The notes beneath the pieces are model-generated. The model was not told the DNA's origin. It did no database searches and worked only from the letters and a program-made list of their open reading frames with translations. DNA of 64,000 bases. Source: Streptomyces sp. B21-083. GTDB taxonomy: Bacteria; Actinomycetota; Actinomycetes; Streptomycetales; Streptomycetaceae. Positions within the stretch are counted from its first letter, which is position 1; each line of letters starts with the position of its first letter. The stretch spans positions 62,001 through 126,000 of the forward strand of contig NZ_JARUND010000001.1 of the NCBI RefSeq assembly GCF_036898825.1, written 5' to 3'. Shown here in pieces: positions 44,717 to 53,891 of the stretch. A program made the translations under genes and the position numbers.

Positions 44717-46394
44717 GGTTCTGTCGACGATCTTGTGATCCGGACGGTTGAGCGGTTCGTGTCGACCGTTCGCAATCATGCATCGCGTGCTCTCGTGATG
44801 TGCTTTTGGAGCTGTTTCCTTACCTGTCCGCGTTGCTCATCGAGGAGGTCGAGCGACGGCCGGACAAGGTGGTGTTGCGGACGCGGGTGCGGGCGGCGAG
44901 CGGGTCCTGTCGGTGCGGTCAAAGCTCCGCTCGGGTGCACGGCCGGTACGTACGCAAGCTGCGTGACGTCGCCGTGGGCGGGCTCGGCGTGGTGATCGAG
45001 TTACGTATACGCCGGTTCCGCTGCGAGAACACTGCCTGCACGGCGGTGACGTTCGCCGAACAGATCGTGGGACTGACGACCCCGCACAGTCGGCAGACCC
45101 CGCTATTGCGTGGGGTGCTGACGCGGATCGGACTGGCCGTGGCCGGCCGGGCCTCTGCGGTCGGCATCACCGTGGGCAAGGACACGCTGTTGCGGCTGGT
45201 CAGAGCCCTGCCCGAACCGGAGGTCGGCGAGGTGGAGGTCCTCGGTGTTGACGACTTCGCCTTCCGCAAGGGCCGTCACTACGGCACGGTGCTGATCGAC
45301 ATGGCCACCCACCGTCCACTGCATCTCTACGAGGGGCGCGAGGGCGAAGACCTCGCCGCATGGCTCCGCGACCACCCCGAGGTGAAGGTGATCTGCCGGG
45401 ACCGGTCCAGCGGTTACGCAGAGGGCGCACGCATCGGAGCGCCGCAGGCCGAGCAGGTCGCTGATCGCTGATCGCTATCATCTGTGGGCCAATCTCGGCC
45501 AGGCGGTCGAGAAGACAGTGAACGGTCATCGCTCCCGTCTGGCCGAACCGCCTTCACAACCCGCAGACATCCCCGACGAACCGCAGGTAGTCCAGCTGCC
45601 GACAGAGCTGAAGATCGTGACTCGGTTCCGTGAACAACATGCGCCGCCCACGAGTTGTGGCAGCAGGGGATGTCGAAGGCGGGGATCGGCCGGAAACTCG
45701 GACTGCACCAGGCCACCGTCCGCAAACTGGTTAACGCCCCCTCCGCGGACGACGTCGTCGCCAAAAGCCTGCAGCGTGCGCACGTCGTCGACCCGTATGT
45801 CGGCTACCTGCACCGGCGCTGGAACGGTGGCGTCAGAAACGCCACCCAGCTCTACCGCGAGATACAGGAACAGGGCTACCCCGGAGGCGAGTTGGCCGTC
45901 CAGCGTCACCTGCGGCAGTACCGCACCGGGCGCGGACATGCACCCGATCCGGGGCCGAAGCCTCCGTCGGTCCGTGAGGTCACCTCATGGATCATGACTC
46001 GCCCCGAACACCTGCGGGACGAGGTCGCCGGAAAGCTTCACCGGCTGCGCGAACGCGATCCCGAGCTGGACCGGCTCACTCTTCACGTCAGGAAGTTCGC
46101 CGTCATGATGACTGCACGCCACGGCGACCGCCTCGACGACTGGATCACCGAGGTCGAACGAGACTCCCTCGCCCCACTCGCGGGCTTCGCCCGCAACCTC
46201 CGCCGCGACTTCGACGCCGTCCGCAACGGACTGTCCCTTCCCCACAGTTCCGGCGCCGTCGAAGGCAACATCAACCGGCTGAAGATGCTGAAACGGCAGA
46301 TGTTCGGCCGGGCCAGCCTCGATCTCCTTCGCAAACGCGTCCTGCTCGCGCGATGAGTCCAACCCGTCCGGATCACAAGATCGTCGACAGAACC
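44717..46394 (+). mobile_element. ISL3-family element 1 inside IS256 copy 1
   Basis: Perfect 31-bp inverted ends beginning GGTTCTGTCGACGATCTTGT; 8-bp target duplication AAGATTCG at 44709-44716 and 46395-46402; 1678 bp. It is inserted in the IS256 transposase codons for Lys-Ile-Arg. Confidence 0.95.
44800..46356 (+). pseudogene. ISL3-family transposase with two frameshifts
   Basis: Begins [20 protein letters not shown] and includes the zinc-finger-like part with CRCG and the DDE start [21 protein letters not shown] 7-bp tandem duplication (GCTGATC twice, near 45462-45475) shifts the frame before YHLWANLGQAVEKTVNGH. A second shift is near 45640 before HELWQQGMSKAGIGRKLGLH. The last part ends SSGAVEGNINRLKMLKRQMF, with the conserved Glu. 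Inactive as read, but the inverted ends could still be moved in trans. Confidence 0.85.
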
Positions 46395-47135
46395 AAGATT
46401 CGCGATGGTCAAGTAGCGAACAGGCCGATCTATGTGGCCCTGGCGGTCACCGCCGAGGGGCACCGTGACATCCTCGGCCTGTGGGCCGGCGACGGCGGCG
46501 AAGGCGCGAAACACTGGCTCCGAGTACTCTCCGAGCTCAAGAACAGGGGCGTCGAAGACGTCCTCATGCTGGTCTGTGACGGGTTGAAGGGGCTGCCCGA
46601 CGCAGTCAGCGAGGTCTGGCCGCGAACTGTGGTGCAAACGTGCGTGGTTCACCTGCTGCGGGCGTCGTTCCGTTACGCAGCCCGGCAGGACTGGGACAAG
46701 ATCACGAAGGCGCTCAAGCCCGTCTACACCGCGCCGACCGAGGACGCGGCCACGACACGGTTCCTGGAATTCGCTGAGACCTGGGGCAAGAAGTACCCGG
46801 CGATCGTCCGCCTCTGGGAGTCCAGCTGGCCCGAGTTCACGCCTTTCCTTCAGTTTGACGCAGAAATACGCCGCATTGTGTGCACGACCAACAGCATCGA
46901 GAGCGTCAACGCCCGCATCCGCAAGGCCGTCCGCTCCCGCGGGCACTTTCCCACAGAGCAGGCCGCCCTCAAATGTGTCTACATGGCCGTCATGAGCCTC
47001 GACCCGACCGGCGCCGGCCGTAAACGCTGGACCATGCGCTGGAAAGGCGCCATGAACGCCTTCGACCTGGCCTTCGACGGCCGCCTCACCGCAGGCCAAC
47101 TCTAACCACACCAAGCCCAGTTACACCGCTCGCTT

Positions 47136-48763
47136 GGCTCTGTTCCGTAGTCGGTGGTGACGGCTGGTGACGGGCGTCGTTGACGTTGTATGCGAGATAT
47201 CAACTCCCTTGTGCTAACGGTGTTTTCAGGGCTTTCGGCGCTGGTCATCGAGGATGTGGTGGGCGACGGCGAGATGATCCGGGTCCTGGCGCGGACCCGG
47301 GATGTGCCCTGTCCCTGCCCGATGTGCGGGGTCCCGACGGGGAAGGTGCACGGATACCACGTCCGGACCGTTGCGGATGTGCCGGTCGATGGCCGCCGGG
47401 TCGTGGTCAACGTCCGGGTACGACGCCTGGTCTGCCCGGTCCTGGGCTGTCGGCGGCAGACCTTCCGCGAGCAAGTCCCTGGGCTGATCGAGCGACTGCA
47501 GCGCCGCACCACGCGTCTGACCAGCCAGGTCTCGAGCGTGGTTAAAGAGTTATGTGGCCGGGCGGCTGCCCGGCTCACCCGGTTACTGAGCGTGCCCGTA
47601 TCGTTCGCCACCGCCCTGCGAGTGCTGCGGGGAATCCCCCCGCCGACGCTGCGGATCCCGAGGGTGATCGGTGTCGATGACTTCGCCCTGCGCCGCCGTC
47701 ACCGCTACGCCACGATCATCATCGATGCCGAGACCGGGGAACGCGTCGATGTCCTGCCCGACCGCGAGGCCGCCACATTGGAGGCGTGGCTGCGCGGGCA
47801 GAAAGGGATCGAAGTCGTGTGCCGGGATGGCTCGGCCACCTACGCCGAGGCGATCCGCCGGGCTCTGCCCGACGCGGTGCAGGTCAGCGACCGCTGGCAT
47901 CTGTGGCGGAACCTGTGCGACAAAGTTCTGGCCGAGGTCCGCGCCCACGCCCCCTGCTGGGCCACCGTCAACGCGCCCCGGCCCGGCGGCGTCCGCGAGC
48001 AGACCACCCGCGAGCGCTGGCACAAAGTCCACGCCCTCATCGACTCCGGCGTCGGCCTGCTCGACTGCTCCCGCAGACTGAACCTCGCCCTGAACACCGT
48101 CAAGCGCTACACCCGCATCCCTGAACCACCCGCGGATCGCATCGCCCCCCGCTACCGGCCCACCCTCGTCGACCCCTACCGCGACCACCTGCGCCGACGC
48201 CGGTCCGACAACCCGGCCGTTCCCGTCACGCACCTCCTGCACGAGATCAGAGAACTGGGCTATACCGGCAGTGCCAACCTGCTGGTCCGCTACCTCAATC
48301 AGGGCCGCGCAGAAGGCGACCGCCCCGTGACAACCCCCCGCCGCGTTGCCCGGCTCCTGCTCACCCACCCCGAGCACCTGTGGACCAAGGACACCGACCT
48401 GCTCGGCCTCCTCACCGCGGCATGCCCGGAGATGACCGAACTCGCCCGACTCACCGGCGAGTTCGCCGGGTTCCTGACCCCGGCCCAGGCCAACGACGAC
48501 AAGCTCACCCAGTGGATCGCCACAGTCCGCACCGCTGGCCTGCCCCACCTGCACAGCTTCTGCAACGGCCTCGAGCTCGACCGCGCCGCCGTGAACGCCG
48601 GCCTCACTCTGCCCCACCACAACGGCCGGACCGAGGGCGTCAACACCAGCACGAAGAAGATCATGCGGCAGATGCACGGCCGAGCAGGATTCGACCTCCT
48701 CCGTCACCGCATCCTCCTGCAATGAGGAGAACGCACTGTCACCACCGACTACGGAACAGAGCC
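47136..48763 (+). mobile_element. ISL3-family element 2, between inverted IS256 copies
   Basis: 1628 bp with inverted ends starting GGCTCTGTTCCGTAGTCGGT. The flanks GCTCGCTT (left) and AAGCGAGC (right) are complements of each other, not a direct target duplication. Confidence 0.9.
47190..48725 (+). CDS. ISL3-family transposase 2
   Basis: 511 residues, intact. N-terminal Zn-like motif CPCPMCGVPTGKVHGYHVRT and CPVLGCRRQTFREQVPG; DDE region VIGVDDFALRRRHRYATIII (Asp), VVCRDGSATYAEAIRRALPD (Asp) with QVSDRWHLWRNL, and late HNGRTEGVNTSTKKIMRQMH (Glu). About 60 percent similar by eye to element 3. Starts at ATG 47190, 54 bp inside the element. Confidence 0.95.
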   Translation: MRDINSLVLTVFSGLSALVIEDVVGDGEMIRVLARTRDVPCPCPMCGVPTGKVHGYHVRTVADVPVDGRRVVVNVRVRRLVCPVLGCRRQTFREQVPGLIERLQRRTTRLTSQVSSVVKELCGRAAARLTRLLSVPVSFATALRVLRGIPPPTLRIPRVIGVDDFALRRRHRYATIIIDAETGERVDVLPDREAATLEAWLRGQKGIEVVCRDGSATYAEAIRRALPDAVQVSDRWHLWRNLCDKVLAEVRAHAPCWATVNAPRPGGVREQTTRERWHKVHALIDSGVGLLDCSRRLNLALNTVKRYTRIPEPPADRIAPRYRPTLVDPYRDHLRRRRSDNPAVPVTHLLHEIRELGYTGSANLLVRYLNQGRAEGDRPVTTPRRVARLLLTHPEHLWTKDTDLLGLLTAACPEMTELARLTGEFAGFLTPAQANDDKLTQWIATVRTAGLPHLHSFCNGLELDRAAVNAGLTLPHHNGRTEGVNTSTKKIMRQMHGRAGFDLLRHRILLQ

Positions 48764-48771
48764 AAGCGAGC

Positions 48772-50121
48772 GGTGTAACTGGGCTTGGTGTGGTTAGAGT
48801 TGGCCTGCGGTGAGGCGGCCGTCGAAGGCCAGGTCGAAGGCGTTCATGGCGCCTTTCCAGCGCATGGTCCAGCGTTTACGGCCGGCGCCGGTCGGGTCGA
48901 GGCTCATGACGGCCATGTAGACACATTTGAGGGCGGCCTGCTCTGTGGGAAAGTGCCCGCGGGAGCGGACGGCCTTGCGGATGCGGGCGTTGACGCTCTC
49001 GATGCTGTTGGTCGTGCACACAATGCGGCGTATTTCTGCGTCAAACTGAAGGAAAGGCGTGAACTCGGGCCAGCTGGACTCCCAGAGGCGGACGATCGCC
49101 GGGTACTTCTTGCCCCAGGTCTCAGCGAATTCCAGGAACCGTGTCGTGGCCGCGTCCTCGGTCGGCGCGGTGTAGACGGGCTTGAGCGCCTTCGTGATCT
49201 TGTCCCAGTCCTGCCGGGCTGCGTAACGGAACGACGCCCGCAGCAGGTGAACCACGCACGTTTGCACCACAGTTCGCGGCCAGACCTCGCTGACTGCGTC
49301 GGGCAGCCCCTTCAACCCGTCACAGACCAGCATGAGGACGTCTTCGACGCCCCTGTTCTTGAGCTCGGAGAGTACTCGGAGCCAGTGTTTCGCGCCTTCG
49401 CCGCCGTCGCCGGCCCACAGGCCGAGGATGTCACGGTGCCCCTCGGCGGTGACCGCCAGGGCCACATAGATCGGCCTGTTCGCTACTTGACCATCGCGAA
49501 TCTTGACGTTGATAGCGTCAATGAAGACGACCGGGTAGACGCGGTCGAGCGGCCGGTTCTGCCATTCCGCCATCCCATCCATCACCTTGTCGGTGATCGT
49601 GCTGATGGTCGTCTTGGACACGGCCGCGCCGTAGACCTCGGCCAGGTGCGCGGAGATCTCCCCGTGCGTGAGGCCCTTCGCCGACAGCGAGAGCACCATC
49701 TCGTCGACGCCGGTCAGCCGGCGCTGCCGCCTCTTGACGATGGCCGGCTCGAAGGAGCCCTCCCGGTCGCGGGGCACGTCGATCTCGACCGGCCCGATGT
49801 CCGTCAGCACCGTCTTGGACCAGGTGCCGTTACGGGAGTTGCCGCCGTCCTTGCCTGCCGGGTCGTGCTTGTCATAGCCGAGATGGTCGGTGATCTCGCC
49901 CTCCAGGGCGGACTCCAGCACCTTCTTGGTCAGCTGCTGCAGCAGCCCGCCCTCGCCGGTGAGCTGCAGCCCCTTGCTGCGGGCCTGCTCGACGAGCTGG
50001 TCGATCAGTTTCTGCTCGACCGTCGCGGCCTCCGGCGACGGATCCGCCTGGTCATCGGCGGCCACGAACTTGGTCACGGTGTCAGTCACTTGATGTCTCT
50101 TCCATGATCATCAATTACACC
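48772..50121 (-). mobile_element. IS256-family element copy 2, inverted
   Basis: 1350 bp, inverted relative to copy 1 and nearly identical to it. Outer flank GGTGAGCG is the complement of copy 1's outer flank CGCTCACC; inner flanks are also complementary. The arms form an inverted repeat around ISL3 element 2. Confidence 0.92.
48794..50089 (-). CDS. IS256-family transposase copy 2, intact
   Basis: 431 residues: N-terminal MTDTVTKFVAADDQADPSPE, the IS256 helical part LVEQARSKGLQLTGEGGLLQ, DHLGYDKHDPAGKDGGNSRN, DDE motifs VVFIDAINVKIRDGQVANRP, LVCDGLKGLPDAVSEVWPRT, VQTCVVHLLRASFRYAAR and CTTNSIESVNARIRKAVRSR. Likely active and able to move both copies. Confidence 0.96.
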   Translation of the reverse strand: MTDTVTKFVAADDQADPSPEAATVEQKLIDQLVEQARSKGLQLTGEGGLLQQLTKKVLESALEGEITDHLGYDKHDPAGKDGGNSRNGTWSKTVLTDIGPVEIDVPRDREGSFEPAIVKRRQRRLTGVDEMVLSLSAKGLTHGEISAHLAEVYGAAVSKTTISTITDKVMDGMAEWQNRPLDRVYPVVFIDAINVKIRDGQVANRPIYVALAVTAEGHRDILGLWAGDGGEGAKHWLRVLSELKNRGVEDVLMLVCDGLKGLPDAVSEVWPRTVVQTCVVHLLRASFRYAARQDWDKITKALKPVYTAPTEDAATTRFLEFAETWGKKYPAIVRLWESSWPEFTPFLQFDAEIRRIVCTTNSIESVNARIRKAVRSRGHFPTEQAALKCVYMAVMSLDPTGAGRKRWTMRWKGAMNAFDLAFDGRLTAGQL

Positions 50122-50129
50122 GGTGAGCG

Positions 50130-51758
50130 GGCCCTGTCTCTCTTTCGGTGGTGACGGAGCGTGCTGCTATCCGAGGAGGATGCGGTGGCGGAGGAGGGTG
50201 AAGCCTGCTCGTCCGTGCATCTGTCGTGCGATCCGTTTGGTCTTGGTGTTGACGCCTTCGGTGGGGCCGTTGCTGTACGGAAGTGTGAACCCGGCGGTCA
50301 CGGCGTCGAGGTCTCGCTCCAGGCCGCGGGTGAAGGAGTGCAGATGGGGTAGATCCGCTGTTCGGACTTGGTCGATCCAGCCCGTGAGCGCGTCGGCGTT
50401 GTCGGCGTGGGGCGTAAGGAGCGGGGCGAAGTCCCTGATGCCGGTTGCCAGTTGTGTCATCTCGGGGCAGGCGTTGGTGAGCTTGGCGAGGAGCTGGTGT
50501 TGATCGGCTTTGAGGTTGTCGGGCCTGGTCAGCAGCATCCGGGCGAGCCTGCGCGGGGAGATATGGCTGCGGTCGGCGTCCGCGCGGCCCTGGTTGATGT
50601 ACTTGTGCAGGAGGTTCAGGCAGCCCGTGAAGCCGAGGGCTTTGATCTCTTCGAAGAGGTGCTTGACCGGGACGCCGGGGTCCTCGGCCCGTCGTTTGCG
50701 CAGGTGTTCGCGGTAGGGGTCGACGAGGCCGGCGCGGTATTTGGGGACGCGGAGCATGCGTTCAGGCCGGTCGGCTCGGGCGTAGCGTTTGACGGTGTTC
50801 AGGGCCAGTTGGAGACGGCGGGCGCATTCGAGCAGGCCGACGCCCTGGTCGAGCAGGCCGTGGACCTGGTTCCAGCGTTCCAGGGTGGTGCGGGCGCGGG
50901 GTCCGTCGTAGATGGGTGCGTCCAGCACGGTGGCCCAACAGGTGCTGTGCGCCTTGACCTCGCTGAGGGCTGCTTCGCACAGGTTGTGCCAAATATGCCA
51001 CCGGTCCGCGACCTGGACCGCGTGGGGCAGGGCGCGGCGGATGGCCTCGGCGTAGGTGGCCGAGCCGTCACGGCATACGATCTCGATGCCCGGATGCTCG
51101 CGCAGCCACGCTTCCAGAGTGTCGGCCGTGCGGCCGGGCAGCACGTCGATCCGCTCATGAGTCTCGGCGTCGATGATCACGGTGGCGTAGCGGTGCCGGC
51201 GGCGCAGTGCGAAGTCGTCGACGCCGATCACACGGGGCACCCGCCCGGCAGGCAACGGGATCCGCAGCAGGACGCGCAGGGCCGTGTGACGAGACAGGCT
51301 CACCGCCAATATCGCGAGCAGACGTGCCCCGGCCCGGCCCGCTAACTCCTTGACCACGGCCTTGACTTGCCTGGTCAGGCGGGTCGTGCGCCGCTGGTAG
51401 CGGTCCAGGACACCGGGTACCTGTTCGCGGAAGGTGTGGCGACAGCCGCGGGTGGGGCACACCAGACGCCGCACCCGCACACAGACCACCACCCGTCGTT
51501 CATCGACCGGCACGTCCGCGACTGTCCGCCAGTGATAGCCGTGCACGCGTTCCGACGGGGTCCCGCACACCGGGCAGACTGCAGTGTCCTGCGGAGTTCG
51601 TGCCCGCACCACGATCCGCTCACCTTCGTCGACTACATCCTCGATGACCAGCGGGGACAGGCCCGAAAAGACCGTCTGCACAAGCTCGTTGACATCCTTC
51701 ACATGAATGTCAACGACCCATCACAACGCTCCGTCACCACCGAAAGCGAGACAGGGCC
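50130..51758 (-). mobile_element. ISL3-family element 3
   Basis: 1629 bp with 33-bp inverted ends (GGCCCTGTCTCTCTTTCGGT at one end, one mismatch at the other). The 8-bp flanks GGTGAGCG and GGTGAGGG match at 7 of 8, probably a target duplication with one change. Confidence 0.9.
50167..51702 (-). CDS. ISL3-family transposase 3
   Basis: 511 residues, intact. MKDVNELVQTVFSGLSPLVI, the Cys motif CPVCGTPSERVHGYHWRTV and CPTRGCRHTFREQVPG, VIGVDDFALRRRHRYATVII (Asp), VCRDGSATYAEAIRRALPHA (Asp), then SNGPTEGVNTKTKRIARQMH (Glu). The fragment at 14462-14782 comes from a near-identical gene. Confidence 0.95.
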   Translation of the reverse strand: MKDVNELVQTVFSGLSPLVIEDVVDEGERIVVRARTPQDTAVCPVCGTPSERVHGYHWRTVADVPVDERRVVVCVRVRRLVCPTRGCRHTFREQVPGVLDRYQRRTTRLTRQVKAVVKELAGRAGARLLAILAVSLSRHTALRVLLRIPLPAGRVPRVIGVDDFALRRRHRYATVIIDAETHERIDVLPGRTADTLEAWLREHPGIEIVCRDGSATYAEAIRRALPHAVQVADRWHIWHNLCEAALSEVKAHSTCWATVLDAPIYDGPRARTTLERWNQVHGLLDQGVGLLECARRLQLALNTVKRYARADRPERMLRVPKYRAGLVDPYREHLRKRRAEDPGVPVKHLFEEIKALGFTGCLNLLHKYINQGRADADRSHISPRRLARMLLTRPDNLKADQHQLLAKLTNACPEMTQLATGIRDFAPLLTPHADNADALTGWIDQVRTADLPHLHSFTRGLERDLDAVTAGFTLPYSNGPTEGVNTKTKRIARQMHGRAGFTLLRHRILLG

Positions 51759-51764
51759 GGTGAG

Positions 51765-51800
51765 GGCTCTGGCTCGTAATCGGTGGTTACGATTGGTGAC
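51765..51800. mobile_element. Relic ISL3-type terminal repeat
   Basis: GGCTCTGGCTCGTAATCGGT then GGTTACGATTGGTGAC closely resembles the end of ISL3 element 2 (GGCTCTGTTCCGTAGTCGGT, GGTGACGGCTGGTGAC). Only the end is left; element 3 was inserted beside it. Confidence 0.6.
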
Positions 51801-51997
51801 ATTGCGCCATGATCAGGGATGCTTGACGTCAACTGAGAATGTCCACTGTGCCGTGGGGGCCCTGGCCGAGGGCGCCACCGTGTGCTGCAGCGCCCGACGG
51901 GCAGAGGGTTTGCGCCATGCGTTGTGAATGCGGCGGATATTGGTGATGTGGCAGCAGGCAACGCCTGCGGCGGATAGGTTCGGCCCCTTGGAGGAGG

Positions 51998-53326
51998 GTG
52001 CGGGGGCGCCTGGCCGGTTCTGGGGGGAGCTTGTCTGCACAGGAGAGCGGCTTCGAGCAGGGTGATCTGTTCGATGGTGCTGCCGCTGGGGTTCGCAGTG
52101 ACCCGTTGGACTTCGTGCGGCCGTTTGTTGCGCCGGTGGCGTCGACGGTGGGTGCGGTCTCGGACGATCCTTTGTCGTTGCAGCTGGCCGAGGCGATTCA
52201 CGATGCGTTTGGTGATCTTGCCTCCGATCGGGGGCTGACCCGGCAGGAGATTGCTGCAGCGTGTGCTCCGGTGGCCTCGGGTGAGGCCTTTGCTGCCCGG
52301 TTCCGGGTCTTTGCGGAGCTGGGGATGCTGGAGCAGGCCCGCGGCAAGGCATATGAGGGGCGCTACGTCTTCAATCCGACCAGTGGTGCGGCCTTGTTGG
52401 TCTTCGAGCGGCTGGCGGAAGCCGGCGGCGTCGAGGAGATCATGACCCTGCTGGACCGTACGCAGGTCGGTCTGGCGCAGGGCTTGTTGAGTGAGAATCA
52501 GCTGGCCGGACGGCTGCGGCGAGTGCGGCGTGATCTGTCCATCACCACCGCGCATCTGCTGCGGCTGGTGCGGTCCAAGCCTATCGAGGAGCTGGTGGGT
52601 GAGCGTCACCATCACCAGTCCAAGGCCGTGTTGCTGGACCACGCGAAGCAGTTGGTCAAAGCCGTCAGCAACCGCTTCCCGCGATTGAGAGCGTCGGGGA
52701 CGCGGTTGATCGATGAGGCGCTTCACTATTCGGCGGCCGTGGATGAGTTCTCCGACCGGCTGCTGCAACAGGTGCGTGCTCGGCGGGACTTCAGCATGCT
52801 GCTGCCGGAGCAGTACCTGTCGGCGGCCTTGGGCGCGCCGGTGGACGCGCTCGCGAAGGCGTTCGCTGCCACGGTGTTTGATCCCGCCAGCGTGGAGATC
52901 ACCGCAGCGCAGGTGCTCGTGGCCGCCGGGGAGCGGCGGCCACCGGCCCCCCGGCGGCGGCCGGCGCGGCCGGCTCCGCTCCCCCCGGGTCCTGATCCGG
53001 TGGAAGCGGCGCGGGAGAAGGCGCTGCTGTTGCGCCGGCGGCGCTCGGCGTCGATGGAGTCGTTGGCCAGGGGCGGGCAGGAGGCAGACCTGACCGGGAC
53101 GCTGGGAGCACTGCCATGGCGTGCGGCGATCGCCACGGTGGTGGACTTGCTGCAGGCGTCTGCGGACCCGGCGACACCGTTCTTCGTGGAGATCGGCGAA
53201 GAGATCCTCGTCGATCCGGCCGGGGCGGTCACCTATGCCAGTCCGCTGTCCTTGTACCGGCTGCCGCAGGACGTGTCGGGTGCCGTGGGCGGGGACTCTT
53301 CGGCCGTGCAGGAGGGGCCGGCATGA
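51998..53326 (+). CDS. Kleisin-like subunit of a Wadjet-like SMC system (JetA-like)
   Basis: 442 residues from GTG 51998 (GGAGGAGG just before it; a TTG at 52031 is an alternative). It is mostly helical. The N-terminal winged-helix part is LTRQEIAAACAPVASGEAFA, ARFRVFAELGMLEQARGK; a long helical middle includes LVKAVSNRFPRLRASG and a Pro/Arg-rich linker (RRPPAPRRRPARPAPLPP). The C-terminal domain reads TLGALPWRAAIATVVDLLQA, VEIGEEILVDP. This resembles MksF/JetA, which bridges the SMC heads. The assignment rests mainly on position before two small proteins, an SMC ATPase and a Toprim protein. Confidence 0.65.
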   Translation: MRGRLAGSGGSLSAQESGFEQGDLFDGAAAGVRSDPLDFVRPFVAPVASTVGAVSDDPLSLQLAEAIHDAFGDLASDRGLTRQEIAAACAPVASGEAFAARFRVFAELGMLEQARGKAYEGRYVFNPTSGAALLVFERLAEAGGVEEIMTLLDRTQVGLAQGLLSENQLAGRLRRVRRDLSITTAHLLRLVRSKPIEELVGERHHHQSKAVLLDHAKQLVKAVSNRFPRLRASGTRLIDEALHYSAAVDEFSDRLLQQVRARRDFSMLLPEQYLSAALGAPVDALAKAFAATVFDPASVEITAAQVLVAAGERRPPAPRRRPARPAPLPPGPDPVEAAREKALLLRRRRSASMESLARGGQEADLTGTLGALPWRAAIATVVDLLQASADPATPFFVEIGEEILVDPAGAVTYASPLSLYRLPQDVSGAVGGDSSAVQEGPA

Positions 53327-53889
53327 ACGAGGACGCCTATCTGCTGGCCCGGGCCCGGGCCAGACGGGTTGTGCCGCTGGTCGCGGGTGCGGCGGATGGG
53401 CTGTCGGTGCTGCGGCGGGCCGCCGACGATGTGCAGCGGCGCCTTGTCGAGGTGGAGTCGGCTGGCGGCCCAGGGGTCATGGTGCGTTGGGCGCCGGACG
53501 TGGAGCCGGTCAGCGGTGTGGTGGGCGATCCGCTGACGCATCGGGAGGCGACGCCGTCGCAACTGCTGACGCTGGGAGCGGCTGTGCGCCTGTGCTGGCC
53601 CGATCCGGAGCGGCGGCTGTACCCGGGGGGCGTGGTGGCCGAGGAGGAGGTGCTGGCCGCCTGTGCTCCGCCTGGGGACGGTCTGCTGCGGGAAGGCATG
53701 GCGCTCATCGCGCAGACCTCGGCGTATCGCAGCGCGCTGCGGGTCCTGCGCGCGTGGGGCTACCTGGCCACCGATGTCGGGGACGGCATGGTGCGGCTGG
53801 GGCCGATGGTGGCCGCGTGGAGCGAGCGGGATGTAGATGAGTTGCGGAACGGCTACGGTCTGCTGCCCTGCCAGGTGGAGGAGGGGTAG
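53323..53889 (+). CDS. Small winged-helix subunit 1 of the SMC operon (Kite-like)
   Basis: 188 residues; ATG overlaps the previous stop (ATGA). The C-terminal half is winged-helix-like: EVLAACAPPGDGLLREGMAL, SAYRSALRVLRAWGYLATDV, GDGMVRLGPMVAAWSERDV. A Kite (MksE/JetB-like) protein is expected here. The N-terminal half has no motif I know. With the next gene it gives the operon two small subunits instead of the usual one. Confidence 0.6.
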   Translation: MNEDAYLLARARARRVVPLVAGAADGLSVLRRAADDVQRRLVEVESAGGPGVMVRWAPDVEPVSGVVGDPLTHREATPSQLLTLGAAVRLCWPDPERRLYPGGVVAEEEVLAACAPPGDGLLREGMALIAQTSAYRSALRVLRAWGYLATDVGDGMVRLGPMVAAWSERDVDELRNGYGLLPCQVEEG

Positions 53890-53891
53890 AC

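Larger units (their letters stand above)
44124..47105 (+). pseudogene. IS256-family transposase copy 1, interrupted
   Basis: The 5' part (44124-44716) reads MTDTVTKFVAADDQADPSPE through VYPVVFIDAINVKIR; the 3' part (46403-47105) continues DGQVANRPIYVALAVTAEGH to the end FDGRLTAGQL. Joined across the ISL3 target AAGATTCG they equal the intact 431-residue copy except K/R near residue 120. The DDE first Asp is in VVFIDAINV, the second in MLVCDGLKGLPDAV, the Glu in CTTNSIESVNARIRK. Confidence 0.92.
44092..47127 (+). mobile_element. IS256-family element copy 1, carrying an ISL3 insertion
   Basis: Ends GGTGTAATTGATGATCATGG (left) and, inward from the right, GGTGTAACTGGGCTTGG. Without the 1678-bp ISL3 insertion and its 8-bp duplication the element is 1350 bp, the same as copy 2 at 48772-50121, which is inverted. 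Left flank CGCTCACC, right flank GCTCGCTT: no matching target duplication, so the region was rearranged. Confidence 0.88.

Noticed and set aside
44092..50121. Composite transposon formed by the two IS256 copies
   Set aside because: They enclose only another IS, and the outer flanks are complementary rather than a direct duplication.
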